Assembly (NCBI RefSeq): GCF_003583365.1
Contig: NZ_QXED01000016.1
Span: 40,483 to 104,482 of the forward strand
Source of the DNA: Fibrisoma montanum
GTDB lineage: Bacteria; Bacteroidota; Bacteroidia; Cytophagales; Spirosomataceae
DNA: 64,000 nt
Direction: 5' to 3'
Below the pieces are notes generated by a model, which was given only the letters and a program-made list of their open reading frames with translations, made no database searches and was not told the DNA's origin. The translations under genes were made by a program, and so were the position numbers. Below are positions 24,823 to 32,689 of the stretch, piece by piece. Numbering within the stretch: position 1 is the stretch's first letter; each line of letters begins with the position of its first letter.

Positions 24823-24916
24823 TGGCGCGGTGTGGGGGATTTGCACCCCCGGTCCCACTCTGACTTCTTGCGCCTAAGAATGCTGTTCATCGTAATCTGT
24901 AGCGTTTTACCACCAC
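24823..24916 (-). ncRNA. tRNA-like sequence (degenerate) inside the transposon
   Basis: Read on the minus strand, this region ends in CCA. It has a perfect 5-bp T-stem with a 7-nt loop (GGGGG-TGCAAAT-CCCCC; the canonical loop would start TTC). The 3' acceptor strand ACACCGC can pair 6 of 7 positions with GTGGTGG at the other end, including one G-U. A TTCTT/AAGAA stem lies in the middle. A D-arm and a standard 7-nt anticodon loop are not formed, so this is a tRNA pseudogene or mimic at best. Confidence 0.3.
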
Positions 24917-25106
24917 GTAAGGACCACCATCACCACAGCACTAATTACTACGTTGCCCATATTTTTACAGCGTTTATTTAATTCATAAATCAACGTGGCA
25001 AGTAAACTTGCAAACACAGATTCAACGAAGCCAGCACTCCAAATAACGCTCGAAGTCAAAATCTTTATTGTAAACACAACCACAAAAAGCGAACGTTAGT
25101 TCAAAC

Positions 25107-25135
25107 ATTTTGGGTTATATAAATATATCATTCCC
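25107..25135 (-). repeat. Right terminal inverted repeat
   Basis: Complement of the 22327-22355 repeat, 27 of 29 identical. It is followed directly by the right copy of the target duplication (ATTTTTTC, 25136-25143). Confidence 0.85.
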
Positions 25136-25248
25136 ATTTTTTCACCCGGAATCTTGGTCCTCAAAACGGCTGTTTGTCTGACCAGGCTGCCAATGAAACA
25201 ACCTGCCCACCGATCATCAGCGGGCGGTTCCAGGGTATTGTGTTCTCT

Positions 25249-25644
25249 TCAAAACGTAGGCTGGGCGATCAGGTAGCGACGGATTCCGGCCCGGAATAGG
25301 CGAAAGTCGGCGGAAAAGCTGGCCATCGCCATCCGCAGGTACTGATGATCAAGCCGGTTCTCCCGATTTAGTACCGAGTCGGCCCGAACGCCATCGGCTA
25401 CTTCCGCATTGACAAGCCGAATCTCATCGAGCAAACGCCCGGCCAGCCGGCGAAAGTGGTGTAGCTGGTTCAACTTGTTTCGCCAGCTATTCTCATCCGT
25501 TATTGTTGGATCGAGACTTTCGTTGAGGGTGCCAAGCAGCTTCTCCCAGAAATCGATTTCCTGAAGCGCCAATTGTAGCTCGCTGGTCCAGATCTGATGC
25601 AGCACGTGCACGTCGATCAACTGGTGGTATTTTTGGTTTTTCAT
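25249..25644 (-). CDS. 131-residue helical protein paired with a USP
   Basis: The product is predicted all-helical and cytosolic, with no known domain. It contains LHQIWTSELQLALQEIDFWEKLL and NKLNQLHHFRRLAGRLLDEIR. The gene follows the USP gene at 25659 with a 14-base gap. A protein of the same length at 31448, also next to a USP gene, shares the pattern Trp-x5-8-QEID and DLNQL, so they look like distant paralogues. A four-helix-bundle partner of USPs is a reasonable guess. No metal-binding motif is obvious. Confidence 0.65.
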   Translation of the reverse strand: MKNQKYHQLIDVHVLHQIWTSELQLALQEIDFWEKLLGTLNESLDPTITDENSWRNKLNQLHHFRRLAGRLLDEIRLVNAEVADGVRADSVLNRENRLDHQYLRMAMASFSADFRLFRAGIRRYLIAQPTF

Positions 25645-25658
25645 CGATACGGGTGTGT

Positions 25659-26546
25659 TCAGAAATACGCGGTAAACGGAATCGTACTGGTATTCTCTAC
25701 CGGCTGAGTACGAACCGGCGCATCGGTCGGCTTGTCGAACAGCGTCAGTAGCGGCACCCGGGGCCGGTAGGCAATCGACCGGCTGACACTGCGGCCACTC
25801 AGGGCGTCGAAGAGGCTGAGGTGATGCGGCAGCGTAATCAGTAGATCGACTGTATGCGTGTCGGTATACGCCTGAATACCCCGTACCACATCCTCGTCGT
25901 GAATGACGTACTGATCGACCGTCAAATCGCTGAGCGCCCGAAGCACATACTGCTCACTTACCTCCGACACCGGCGTTTCTGCTGACTCCGCGTCAGTGAT
26001 GGTCAGCAGGGTCACTGTCGCCCTCCGGCGGGAAGCCAGATCGTTCAGCAAGGCAAACGACCCGGCATCGTTGACCGACCGGTAATCCGTAGCCAGCACA
26101 ATACGCTCCAGCGGCCGGATCGGTGCTGATACGGGCACCACCAGTACGTTCGTTTCGGCCAGTCGGACAACCCCCGTTGCCACGCTACCCAGCCATTCAC
26201 TATAGCCGGTACCGGTGGCTCCCAGTACAATCAGATCAAAGTGCTCCTGCCGCATCAGGCTCTCGATAACGCCCACCGGCCCGCCGGGTGCCACCAGCGT
26301 GCGGTACGTATGATAAGGCGGCTCCGGCGACTGGGCAACTTCCTGCCTGAAGCGCTGCAGGTTTTTCCCTGCCATCTGTATTTCGTCGGCCAGCAAAAAC
26401 GCGGCCCCGGGGGCCATGGCGGTTTCGATGGGGTACGCATGAAGCAGACAAATGTCGGCGGCCGTATCGGCCAGCAGGGCCTGAGCAAAAGCGAGCGCAT
26501 GGCGCGAAGCCGCGGAAAAGTCGGTTGGCAACAGAATCTTATACAT
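25659..26546 (-). CDS. Tandem-domain universal stress protein
   Basis: The 295-residue protein has two UspA-like halves. The first, MYKILLPTDFSAASRHALAF, ends at LGATGTGYSEWLGSVATGVV near residue 109, a slightly short version of the ATP loop, with NVLVVPV after it. The second half (IVLATDYRSVNDAGSFALL onward) lacks the loop. The C-terminus has an extra ~30-residue tail with low similarity to USPs. It is followed by the 131-residue partner gene and preceded by the fixH remnant, which fits a low-oxygen or respiratory stress setting. Confidence 0.88.
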   Translation of the reverse strand: MYKILLPTDFSAASRHALAFAQALLADTAADICLLHAYPIETAMAPGAAFLLADEIQMAGKNLQRFRQEVAQSPEPPYHTYRTLVAPGGPVGVIESLMRQEHFDLIVLGATGTGYSEWLGSVATGVVRLAETNVLVVPVSAPIRPLERIVLATDYRSVNDAGSFALLNDLASRRRATVTLLTITDAESAETPVSEVSEQYVLRALSDLTVDQYVIHDEDVVRGIQAYTDTHTVDLLITLPHHLSLFDALSGRSVSRSIAYRPRVPLLTLFDKPTDAPVRTQPVENTSTIPFTAYF

Positions 26547-26574
26547 GGTCTGGCAGGTAGTTAACGTGTTCTGA

Positions 26575-26817
26575 TTAATTCACCGTAATCTGTTTCTCGT
26601 CGTGATACTGCTGTCGGCCATCCGACCAGTTCAGCCGGGCCAGCCAGATGCCTTTGGTCAGCTGCGCCGTTGACACCACATGACGGGGCTTGCCAGTGGG
26701 CAGAATCGGTATCCGGACATCCGATCCGTTCGGCATTGAGCAGAACGTAATATCGCCTTTCTGAAACGACATCGGCAAAACGATTGCCATCCGCTGGGTG
26801 GTAGGTTCGAAGGTCAT
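26575..26817 (-). pseudogene. C-terminal fragment of a FixH/CcoH-like protein
   Basis: The 80-residue frame matches the C-terminal half of the FixH-like protein at 42671-43099. MTFEPTTQRMAIVLPMSFQKG corresponds to MTYQRALQQVVFTLPASVRQG, VSTAQLTKGIWLARLNWSDG to VSTAPLAKGYWRVQLTWSDG, and YHDEKQITV to YYAEKELYL. The N-terminal membrane helix of FixH is missing; an in-frame TGA lies five codons before the ATG, and the residues between (FSAA) still resemble the complete protein. It is most easily read as a decayed second fixH, though a soluble short product cannot be excluded. Confidence 0.6.
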
Positions 26818-26996
26818 AGCTGCGCTGAATCAGGATTGAACGACCGAACAAAAATGGTGGGTTTTCGCCCCGCTGCCCATGATACGGGTCAGTCAGAAAA
26901 CTGAATTCAATCACGTAATAACCTGAAGCCCATCACCGACAAAGCCGTTGACACCCGCCAATTTTACCCCACTCAAACCCGCTACTTCCCCTTCCC

Positions 26997-28118
26997 ATGC
27001 GCCCCTATCTGCTCTCTTTTCTATTCGTACTGACCCATACAGCGGGCTACGCCCAGTCGACCGACGACTGGAACCGGCTCCGGCAGTACGCCTACAGCAT
27101 TGGCATCGATCAGCTGTGTGACCAGCCGGACAAAACCTGCCTGACCCGCTACGTTACGGAGATCGTGTACGGGCATTCGCCCCGGCGAATCGGCTACCAG
27201 GGCGTAGCCGAGCGGCTGGACACCACCCGCATCAACCGCCTGACGGCGCAGTTGCTGGCCGGGGCCGACTGGTGCCCGCTGCTGGATTCGCTTGAATCGC
27301 ATGACCGGGCCTATCAGCAGCTCAAAGCGTACTGCCTGCGGTGTCTGGTGGATGATTACATGGCCGATTCGCTAACGCTCGAACAGGTGCGGGAGACCCT
27401 CAATACGTACCGGTGGCTCAACCGGTTCGGCTACGAGCAGCGGGTTGTCGTCAACATTCCATCGGCCACCCTGCGTCTGATTGACCAGCGGGGCCGTACC
27501 CTGCTACGCAGCCGGGTGATTGTTGGGCAGCCCCGAACTCCCACGCCGGTGTTTACGGCTATGCTTCCGAGCCTAGTTATGTATCCGTTCTGGAACGTAC
27601 CCCGCTCCATTACGGTTGGAGAACTACTGCCTAAAATCAGGAAAAATCCGGTGGTTGTGCTGGAGCAGCTCAACATGCAGATCGTCAGCGGGAGTGGTCG
27701 CATAATCGACCCTGCCACGGTGGACTGGACGGTTCCGGCTACGTCGTTTCCGTATCGGCTGCGGCAGTCGACGGGCTGCGACAATGCGCTGGGGTTGCTG
27801 AAGTTCAACGTAGCCAGTCCGTACGACATCTACCTGCATGACACCAACGCCCGGGCTCTCTTCGGCCGGGACAACCGGTTTTTGAGCCACGGCTGCATCC
27901 GGGTCGAAAAACCGGCGGAACTGGCGAATCGGCTGCTGGGGTACACCCGCTTTCAGACCGGCTACCTGACAAGCTGCCCCGCCAACGCCCAGCCCAAACC
28001 GATCAACCTCCCCCGGGCCGTACCGTTGCTGATTACGTACAATGTACTAGATATCGACGAAGCGGGTGCCATACAGGTGTATCCAGACGCGTATCACTGG
28101 TGGCGCGTTTCGTTGTGA
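26997..28118 (+). CDS. L,D-transpeptidase (YkuD family) with signal peptide
   Basis: The 373-residue protein has a signal peptide (residues 1-19, ending GYAQ). A helical N-terminal region of about 130 residues follows. The YkuD domain is from about 150 to 330: VVNIPSATLRLIDQRG starts it, MYPFWNVPRSI follows, and the catalytic block IYLHDTNARALFGRDNRF leads into SHGCIRVEKP with active Cys and His. It should form 3-3 cross-links in periplasmic peptidoglycan or attach proteins to it. It resembles the large YcbB-type enzymes but is shorter. It stands alone and is convergent with the REC-CRP gene. Confidence 0.88.
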   Translation: MRPYLLSFLFVLTHTAGYAQSTDDWNRLRQYAYSIGIDQLCDQPDKTCLTRYVTEIVYGHSPRRIGYQGVAERLDTTRINRLTAQLLAGADWCPLLDSLESHDRAYQQLKAYCLRCLVDDYMADSLTLEQVRETLNTYRWLNRFGYEQRVVVNIPSATLRLIDQRGRTLLRSRVIVGQPRTPTPVFTAMLPSLVMYPFWNVPRSITVGELLPKIRKNPVVVLEQLNMQIVSGSGRIIDPATVDWTVPATSFPYRLRQSTGCDNALGLLKFNVASPYDIYLHDTNARALFGRDNRFLSHGCIRVEKPAELANRLLGYTRFQTGYLTSCPANAQPKPINLPRAVPLLITYNVLDIDEAGAIQVYPDAYHWWRVSL

Positions 28119-28143
28119 AGCGCGACGCCGGCTGAAGAACCGT

Positions 28144-29205
28144 TTACCAGTTGGCCCGGCGCAGCTTATCCGGCTGAAGCACCCGGATACCACCCGTTGC
28201 CGTGATTTCGACCAGGCCGTCCTGTTTAAACTCGCTCAGCGTCCGGATCAGCGATTCGGTGGCCGTACCGATCATGGCAGCCAGGTCGTCGCGCGACAGT
28301 TGAATGGTGGCATTCGGCTGTTGTTCATGCAGGCGCAGGAGCGTATCGGCCACCCGGCGCCGGAGCGAGCTGTAGGCCATGCCGAGCAACTGCTGCTCGC
28401 GCTCCCCTACCCGCCCGGCCAGTAATTTGATAAACTGCTGGCTTACGTCCGGATTAGCGAGCAGCAGTTGCCGAAAATCCGCTTCCGGAATGTACAGCAG
28501 TTCGGTGTCGTCCAGCGTGACGGCCGAGTCGGTATAATCGGTGTTTTCCAGCAGGGCCATGTACCCGAAAAAATCGCCGGTATGGTACAGCCCGGTGATA
28601 AACTCCTTGCCGTCGGCATTGGTACGGATCGTCTTGACTTTCCCGGATTTGATAAAAAAAAGCCGCGTCGGTTCGTCGCCCTCCGTGTAAACAAACTGCT
28701 TTTTCCGGACGGCATGCACCTTCCGGTCGGCCGAGAGGCTCTGCAGGTTCCCGACCTTCCTGGCCTCGTCGAGGAACTGATCCAAGCCTTCCTGCGGCAG
28801 GGGGTAATCGGCGCGAACATCGGCGGGCCCGATGTTCTGAAAGCGATTCAGCCGGCCTTCGATGGCACTGAGCAGTTCGGATTCGTCGAAGGGTTTGGTC
28901 AGGTAATCGTCGGCCCCCAGCTCCATACCTTTCCGGAAATCGGCCCGCTCTGTTTTCGCCGTCAGAAAGATGAACGGCACCCCGGCCAGCTGCGGGTTCT
29001 TATTGAATATATGCAGCACACCGTAGCCATCCAGCACCGGCATCATGATGTCGCAGATAACCAGGTCAGGCTTGTGAGCCAGGGCTTTTTCCACGCCGAT
29101 CTTACCGTTTTCGGCCGTATGGACCGTGTAGCCGGTCAGTTCAAGGATTTCGGCCGTGTTTTCGCGGATGGCGTCGTTGTCTTCAATCAGGAGAATGGTT
29201 TTCAT
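28144..29205 (-). CDS. Response regulator: REC domain fused to CRP/FNR-type module
   Basis: The 353-residue protein has the same architecture as the one at 4350. The receiver domain has E8 D9, phosphoacceptor D52 in LVICDIMMP and K in YLTKPFDES. The cNMP-type beta-roll is at about 165-265 (FVYTEGDEPTRLFFIKSGKVKTIRT), and the CRP winged helix is C-terminal (IQLSRDDLAAMIGTATESLIRTLSEFKQDGLV). It lacks an FNR cluster. Its start overlaps the end of the kinase gene by 23 bases. The pair probably controls stress or respiration genes nearby, an inference from the surrounding USPs and dabAB. Confidence 0.92.
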   Translation of the reverse strand: MKTILLIEDNDAIRENTAEILELTGYTVHTAENGKIGVEKALAHKPDLVICDIMMPVLDGYGVLHIFNKNPQLAGVPFIFLTAKTERADFRKGMELGADDYLTKPFDESELLSAIEGRLNRFQNIGPADVRADYPLPQEGLDQFLDEARKVGNLQSLSADRKVHAVRKKQFVYTEGDEPTRLFFIKSGKVKTIRTNADGKEFITGLYHTGDFFGYMALLENTDYTDSAVTLDDTELLYIPEADFRQLLLANPDVSQQFIKLLAGRVGEREQQLLGMAYSSLRRRVADTLLRLHEQQPNATIQLSRDDLAAMIGTATESLIRTLSEFKQDGLVEITATGGIRVLQPDKLRRANW

Positions 29206-30799
29206 AAGGAAGGGTAATGGTAATGGTTGTGCCCTGGTTCAATTCACTCTGGAGGTCAATCCGCCCTCCCATCAGTTCGACGTATCGGCCGACGATGTGC
29301 AGCCCCAGACCGGTTCCCGCGATGTTCATTACGTTGCGGGCCCGGAAAAACCGTTCGAACAGGTGTTCCTGATCCTCTCTGGAAATACCGATGCCCTGGT
29401 CCTCAACGCTGAGTGTTAGCTGTCCATCGACACCGGTTACCCGCACCCACACGACCGACTCCGGGCCGGAATACTTGATCGCATTGGACAGCAGGTTGAC
29501 CAGAATCTTACGGAACAGCGACGGATCGAGCCAGACCCGTTCATCGCCCGACAGATCCGTCCGGATGGTCTGCCCGGGCTTGAGCATACCGCGCATGCTG
29601 GCGATGGTTTCGTCGACCAGCTGCGCGATGTTGACCATACCGGGCCGGGCTTCGATCCGGCCTTCTTCCAGCTTGCCGACGGACAGAAACTCCTCCAGTA
29701 TATCGTTGAGATGATTCACCGACGTCCGGATGCGGTCCAGGTGCTTCTGGCGCTTGTCCTGCTGATCGCCCCCGGGGTATTTTTCAATCAGGGTGGCCGA
29801 AGTCAGCACGGCCGTCAGCGGAGTGCGGAACTCGTGCGACGCCAGCGAAACGAACCGCGACTTCAGTTCGCCCAGTTCCCGTTCGGCAGCCAGGGCTTTG
29901 GCCAGTTCATTTTTCGACTGCTCCAGTTGCTCCAGCGTATTCATCAGCGCGTGGGTTCGGTCGGCCACTTTCTGTTCCAGGTTGGCGTTCAGCCGCTCGA
30001 TATGGTCGCGATGGGCCAGGAGCTGCCGTTCGGCTTCTTTCTTGAAGGTGATATCAACGATGTAGGCCACTACGTACAGTTCGTTGTCGAGCCGGAAATA
30101 GCTCAGGCTGATCTCAACCGGAAACACCGACCCGTCCTTACGCTGGGCGTGCAGGTCGCGGTTGTGCCCCATGGCCCGCACCTGCGGATCGGCATTGAAC
30201 GAGTGCCGCAGGCGTTCGTGGTAGCGGCTCACGCTTGCGGGCACCAGTTGTTCGATGGTCTGGTGGAGCAATTCGCCGGGGTCGTAGCCAAACAGCCGGT
30301 CAGCCAGCTGGTTCGCAGAAACGATACGTCCGGCCGAGTCGCAGACGATGATACCGATGGTGGCGTAGGAAAAAATGGCTTCGTTGCGCCGGATGCTATG
30401 GGCCAGTTCGCGTTCGGCCCGGTGGAGCCGCCCCTGATCGATGAGCCGAATCAGCGCATACGAGCGATCGTTGGCCGTAAAGGCATTGATAATGAGTTTC
30501 CCCCAGAACGCGGTCCCATCCTGACGGCTGATGGCGGCTTCTTCTTCATAATGACCGGTCTGAACAATGCGCTCCACCACTTCCATGCGCAATTCGTCGG
30601 CGAGGGGCTGGGCCCGCAGCGACCGCGACCGAACCGGGTCGTTCAGCAGGGCCTCTTCCGACGCAAAGCCCAACAGCCGCACCCCCGCCTGATTCACGCG
30701 GAGAAACCGTTCGTTGGTCAAATCATAAATACCGATGAAATCGTCGCTTTTCTCAAACAACAGGTCGGCTACGGCGCTTGAATAGTGGTCCGTGAGCAT
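29183..30799 (-). CDS. PAS-PAS sensor histidine kinase
   Basis: The 538-residue cytosolic kinase has two PAS domains: one at about 15-120 (FIGIYDLTNERFLRVNQAGVRLLGF) and one at about 140-260 (SYATIGIIVCDSAGRIVSANQLADRLFGY). A coiled coil and HisKA follow with H-box FVSLASHEFRTPLTAVL, then HATPase_c with N-box LLSNAIKYSG, G1 VEDQGIGISRED and G2 GTGLGLHIVGRYV. No membrane helix is present. The PAS domains could bind heme, flavin or another cofactor, but no diagnostic residue is evident. It is translationally coupled to the REC-CRP gene. Confidence 0.93.
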   Translation of the reverse strand: MLTDHYSSAVADLLFEKSDDFIGIYDLTNERFLRVNQAGVRLLGFASEEALLNDPVRSRSLRAQPLADELRMEVVERIVQTGHYEEEAAISRQDGTAFWGKLIINAFTANDRSYALIRLIDQGRLHRAERELAHSIRRNEAIFSYATIGIIVCDSAGRIVSANQLADRLFGYDPGELLHQTIEQLVPASVSRYHERLRHSFNADPQVRAMGHNRDLHAQRKDGSVFPVEISLSYFRLDNELYVVAYIVDITFKKEAERQLLAHRDHIERLNANLEQKVADRTHALMNTLEQLEQSKNELAKALAAERELGELKSRFVSLASHEFRTPLTAVLTSATLIEKYPGGDQQDKRQKHLDRIRTSVNHLNDILEEFLSVGKLEEGRIEARPGMVNIAQLVDETIASMRGMLKPGQTIRTDLSGDERVWLDPSLFRKILVNLLSNAIKYSGPESVVWVRVTGVDGQLTLSVEDQGIGISREDQEHLFERFFRARNVMNIAGTGLGLHIVGRYVELMGGRIDLQSELNQGTTITITLPYENHSPD

Positions 30800-30991
30800 A
30801 CAATGGCTGGTCCGGCACTGGTTTTTGCCGGTTGAATTCCCATCAAATTTCGCGATTTTACAAATATCCGTCGATAATCAGCGCCCGAACTGACAAAGAT
30901 CAGTGTCCCTGCGGGCAGAATCCCTGAGTTTTACGGAGTAATGAATCAGAACCCGGCCAGTGACGTAACGGCGTTCGAAGATTTTTGATTT

Positions 30992-31336
30992 ATGCAGTCC
31001 AGCGACACATCTCCCGTTTTCGTTCCGGCCAAAGCAGCGGTGCTGCTTGTGTTTATGCCACCGGAGGGGGCCGACCGACAGCAACGGCAGTCGCTGGCAG
31101 CGCTGGCCGACACCCTGCAACGCCACCTCGATGGCTCGGTACGGGTGCTGAAACTCGATGAAACAACGCATCCCGACGTTGTGCGCAGCTTTGACATTGC
31201 CCGCCTGCCGGCCTTCGTCCTGATCCGGCGGGGGGTTGAACTGTGGCGACACGAAGGACTGGCCGACGAACAGACGCTGACGCAGGCATCCCGGCAGATG
31301 CTGGCCGTCGGGCGGAATGGCCTGAGCGCTCCTTGA
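30992..31336 (+). CDS. Thioredoxin-fold protein without the CxxC active site
   Basis: The 114-residue protein follows the thioredoxin pattern: AAVLLVFMPPEG where the W-C-x-x-C turn should be, VRVLKLDETTHPDVVRSFDIARLPAFVLIRRG with the cis-Pro, and a final amphipathic helix. The redox cysteines are replaced by Pro-Pro-Glu-Gly, so it cannot act as a disulfide reductase. It may be a structural or chaperone-like variant. It is divergent from the PAS kinase and upstream of the 131-residue and USP genes. Confidence 0.7.
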   Translation: MQSSDTSPVFVPAKAAVLLVFMPPEGADRQQRQSLAALADTLQRHLDGSVRVLKLDETTHPDVVRSFDIARLPAFVLIRRGVELWRHEGLADEQTLTQASRQMLAVGRNGLSAP

Positions 31337-31447
31337 AGCGCTTCGGCTGATCGGGATCACTTCCCTGCCTGATGGGGCTCATCGTGACCTGTTCGCCCAT
31401 CGGCCATTTTTACGACCATAACCAACAGCTCGTACCGTATCAACTTT

Positions 31448-31843
31448 ATGCCTGCACTACCCTATTCTTCCGTCGATCAATGCCAGTCGGCCAATCAGGC
31501 CTGGAACGTAACCCTTTCGCTGTACGAACAGGAGATCGATCTGCTGCTGGTTCAGGTGGCCGAACTGCTGAGCCGGTCGACCTACCGCAGCGTACAGCAT
31601 TATCCGGAGCAGTATTATCATGACCTGAATCAGTTGCGGGCGCTGGTGCAGCAGGTACGCCACGAACGCCTGTGCGAACACCCAATCTGTACGCTGGCCC
31701 GGCAACAGACCTGCCCGGCCCCGCAGTTCGGTAAGCACACCAGCCTGCCCGGCCTCTGGACTGCGCTGGCCGATGAGTTTACCCGGCTGAAAAACGGCTG
31801 CTGCCAGCTGTTCACTCACCTGGTCAATCTGAATCTGCTTTAA
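31448..31843 (+). CDS. 131-residue helical protein paired with a USP
   Basis: It has no known domain. It is helical with QAWNVTLSLYEQEIDLLLVQV and YYHDLNQLRALVQQVRH, patterns shared loosely with the 131-residue protein at 25249. It has four Cys in the middle to C-terminal part (CEHPIC, TCPAP, GCCQL) that the other lacks. The gene is 31 bases ahead of a USP gene, mirroring the association at 25.6 kb though in reversed order. A USP partner role is inferred from this repeated linkage. Confidence 0.62.
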   Translation: MPALPYSSVDQCQSANQAWNVTLSLYEQEIDLLLVQVAELLSRSTYRSVQHYPEQYYHDLNQLRALVQQVRHERLCEHPICTLARQQTCPAPQFGKHTSLPGLWTALADEFTRLKNGCCQLFTHLVNLNLL

Positions 31844-31873
31844 CCTTCCTCGTTTTTAACTAGTTATCTGCTT

Positions 31874-32689
31874 ATGAAACGCATTCTGGTTCCAACCGAT
31901 CTTAGTGAACTGGCAAACCGGGCCCTGCCGGTAGCCGTACGTCTGGCCCGCCAGTACGACGCTGACATCTTCCTCGTTCATTACCTCCCCTTTGCTATCG
32001 TCGACCCGGGCCTGACCGAAGCGCCAACGGCCATTACGACTTACCTCAACGATCGCGAAGAGGAAGTGGAAGCGGAGCTGACCCAACTCGCCCGGCATCC
32101 GGATTTTCAGGGCGTTACGATCCACCCCGTGGTGAAACGTAGTGACCGGGGACTGTTCGGGATGCTGATCGACCAGCCCGCCGACCTGATCGTGATGGCG
32201 TCACACGGCTCGTCCGGGCTGGAAGAATGGCTGTTTGGCTCCAACGCCGAACACATCGTGCAGCAGGCGCATTGCCCGGTGCTGATTATTAAAGAACAGT
32301 CCGGCCCGTTCGATCCGACGAACGCGATCTGCGCCATTGATGCCGACGACCGGCTTAAATCACACCCGACCTGGCCTTTTCACCTCAGCGACGGCGTTCG
32401 GCAGTTCGTATACGTCATGACCCCGACCGACGGCCGCGTTACCGATGGCATCCGGCAGTGGATGGCCGAATTTGCCGCGACTAAACAGATCACCGATTAC
32501 GACCTGACGATTTTTGCCGACAGCAACGTACCGGATGGCATCATCCACTTTGCCGAAAGCCGGGGCGCCGACCTCATTCTGCTGTTTACACACCAGAAAA
32601 GCGGGCTGCTGCACCTCGTCAGCGGCAGCGTAGCCGAAGATGTCGTCAATCACGCAACGATACCGGTGTTGGTCATGCCGGTGGCGTAG
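31874..32689 (+). CDS. Tandem-domain universal stress protein
   Basis: The 271-residue protein begins MKRILVPTDLSELANRAL. Its first domain ends with the standard UspA nucleotide loop MASHGSSGLEEWLFGSNAEHIV near residue 110 (first Gly of the loop is Ala), then CPVLIIK. The second domain is more divergent (AICAIDADDRLKSH; TIPVLMPVA-like end) with no loop. It belongs to a run with the thioredoxin-like and 131-residue genes. Its 3' end overlaps the convergent dabA gene by 40 bases. Confidence 0.9.
   Translation: MKRILVPTDLSELANRALPVAVRLARQYDADIFLVHYLPFAIVDPGLTEAPTAITTYLNDREEEVEAELTQLARHPDFQGVTIHPVVKRSDRGLFGMLIDQPADLIVMASHGSSGLEEWLFGSNAEHIVQQAHCPVLIIKEQSGPFDPTNAICAIDADDRLKSHPTWPFHLSDGVRQFVYVMTPTDGRVTDGIRQWMAEFAATKQITDYDLTIFADSNVPDGIIHFAESRGADLILLFTHQKSGLLHLVSGSVAEDVVNHATIPVLVMPVA

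Larger units (their letters stand above)
22327..25135 (+). mobile_element. IS1595-family transposon with passenger genes (about 2.8 kb)
   Basis: The element is bounded by 29-bp terminal inverted repeats that begin GGGAATGATATA and match in 27 of 29 positions. It has a near-perfect 8-bp target duplication outside. It encodes an ISXO2-type transposase, a 266-residue unknown, a PIN-domain protein and a 46-residue basic peptide, all on the plus strand, followed by about 300 gene-free bases with a tRNA-like sequence. Its base composition is clearly more AT-rich than the flanks, consistent with recent arrival. The insertion lies about 37 bp upstream of the transporter start codon at 22289. Confidence 0.85.
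24821..25248. other. Gene-free right part of the transposon and its flank
   Basis: Apart from the tRNA-like sequence and the right inverted repeat, I see no coding region here. The 24930-25106 part is AT-rich with no open frame of note. After 25143 the flank returns to the composition of the chromosome. Confidence 0.4.

Noticed and set aside
24823..24916. Functional tRNA gene
   Set aside because: The D-arm and a 7-nt anticodon loop do not form and the T-loop has G where T is required; kept only as a tRNA-like sequence.
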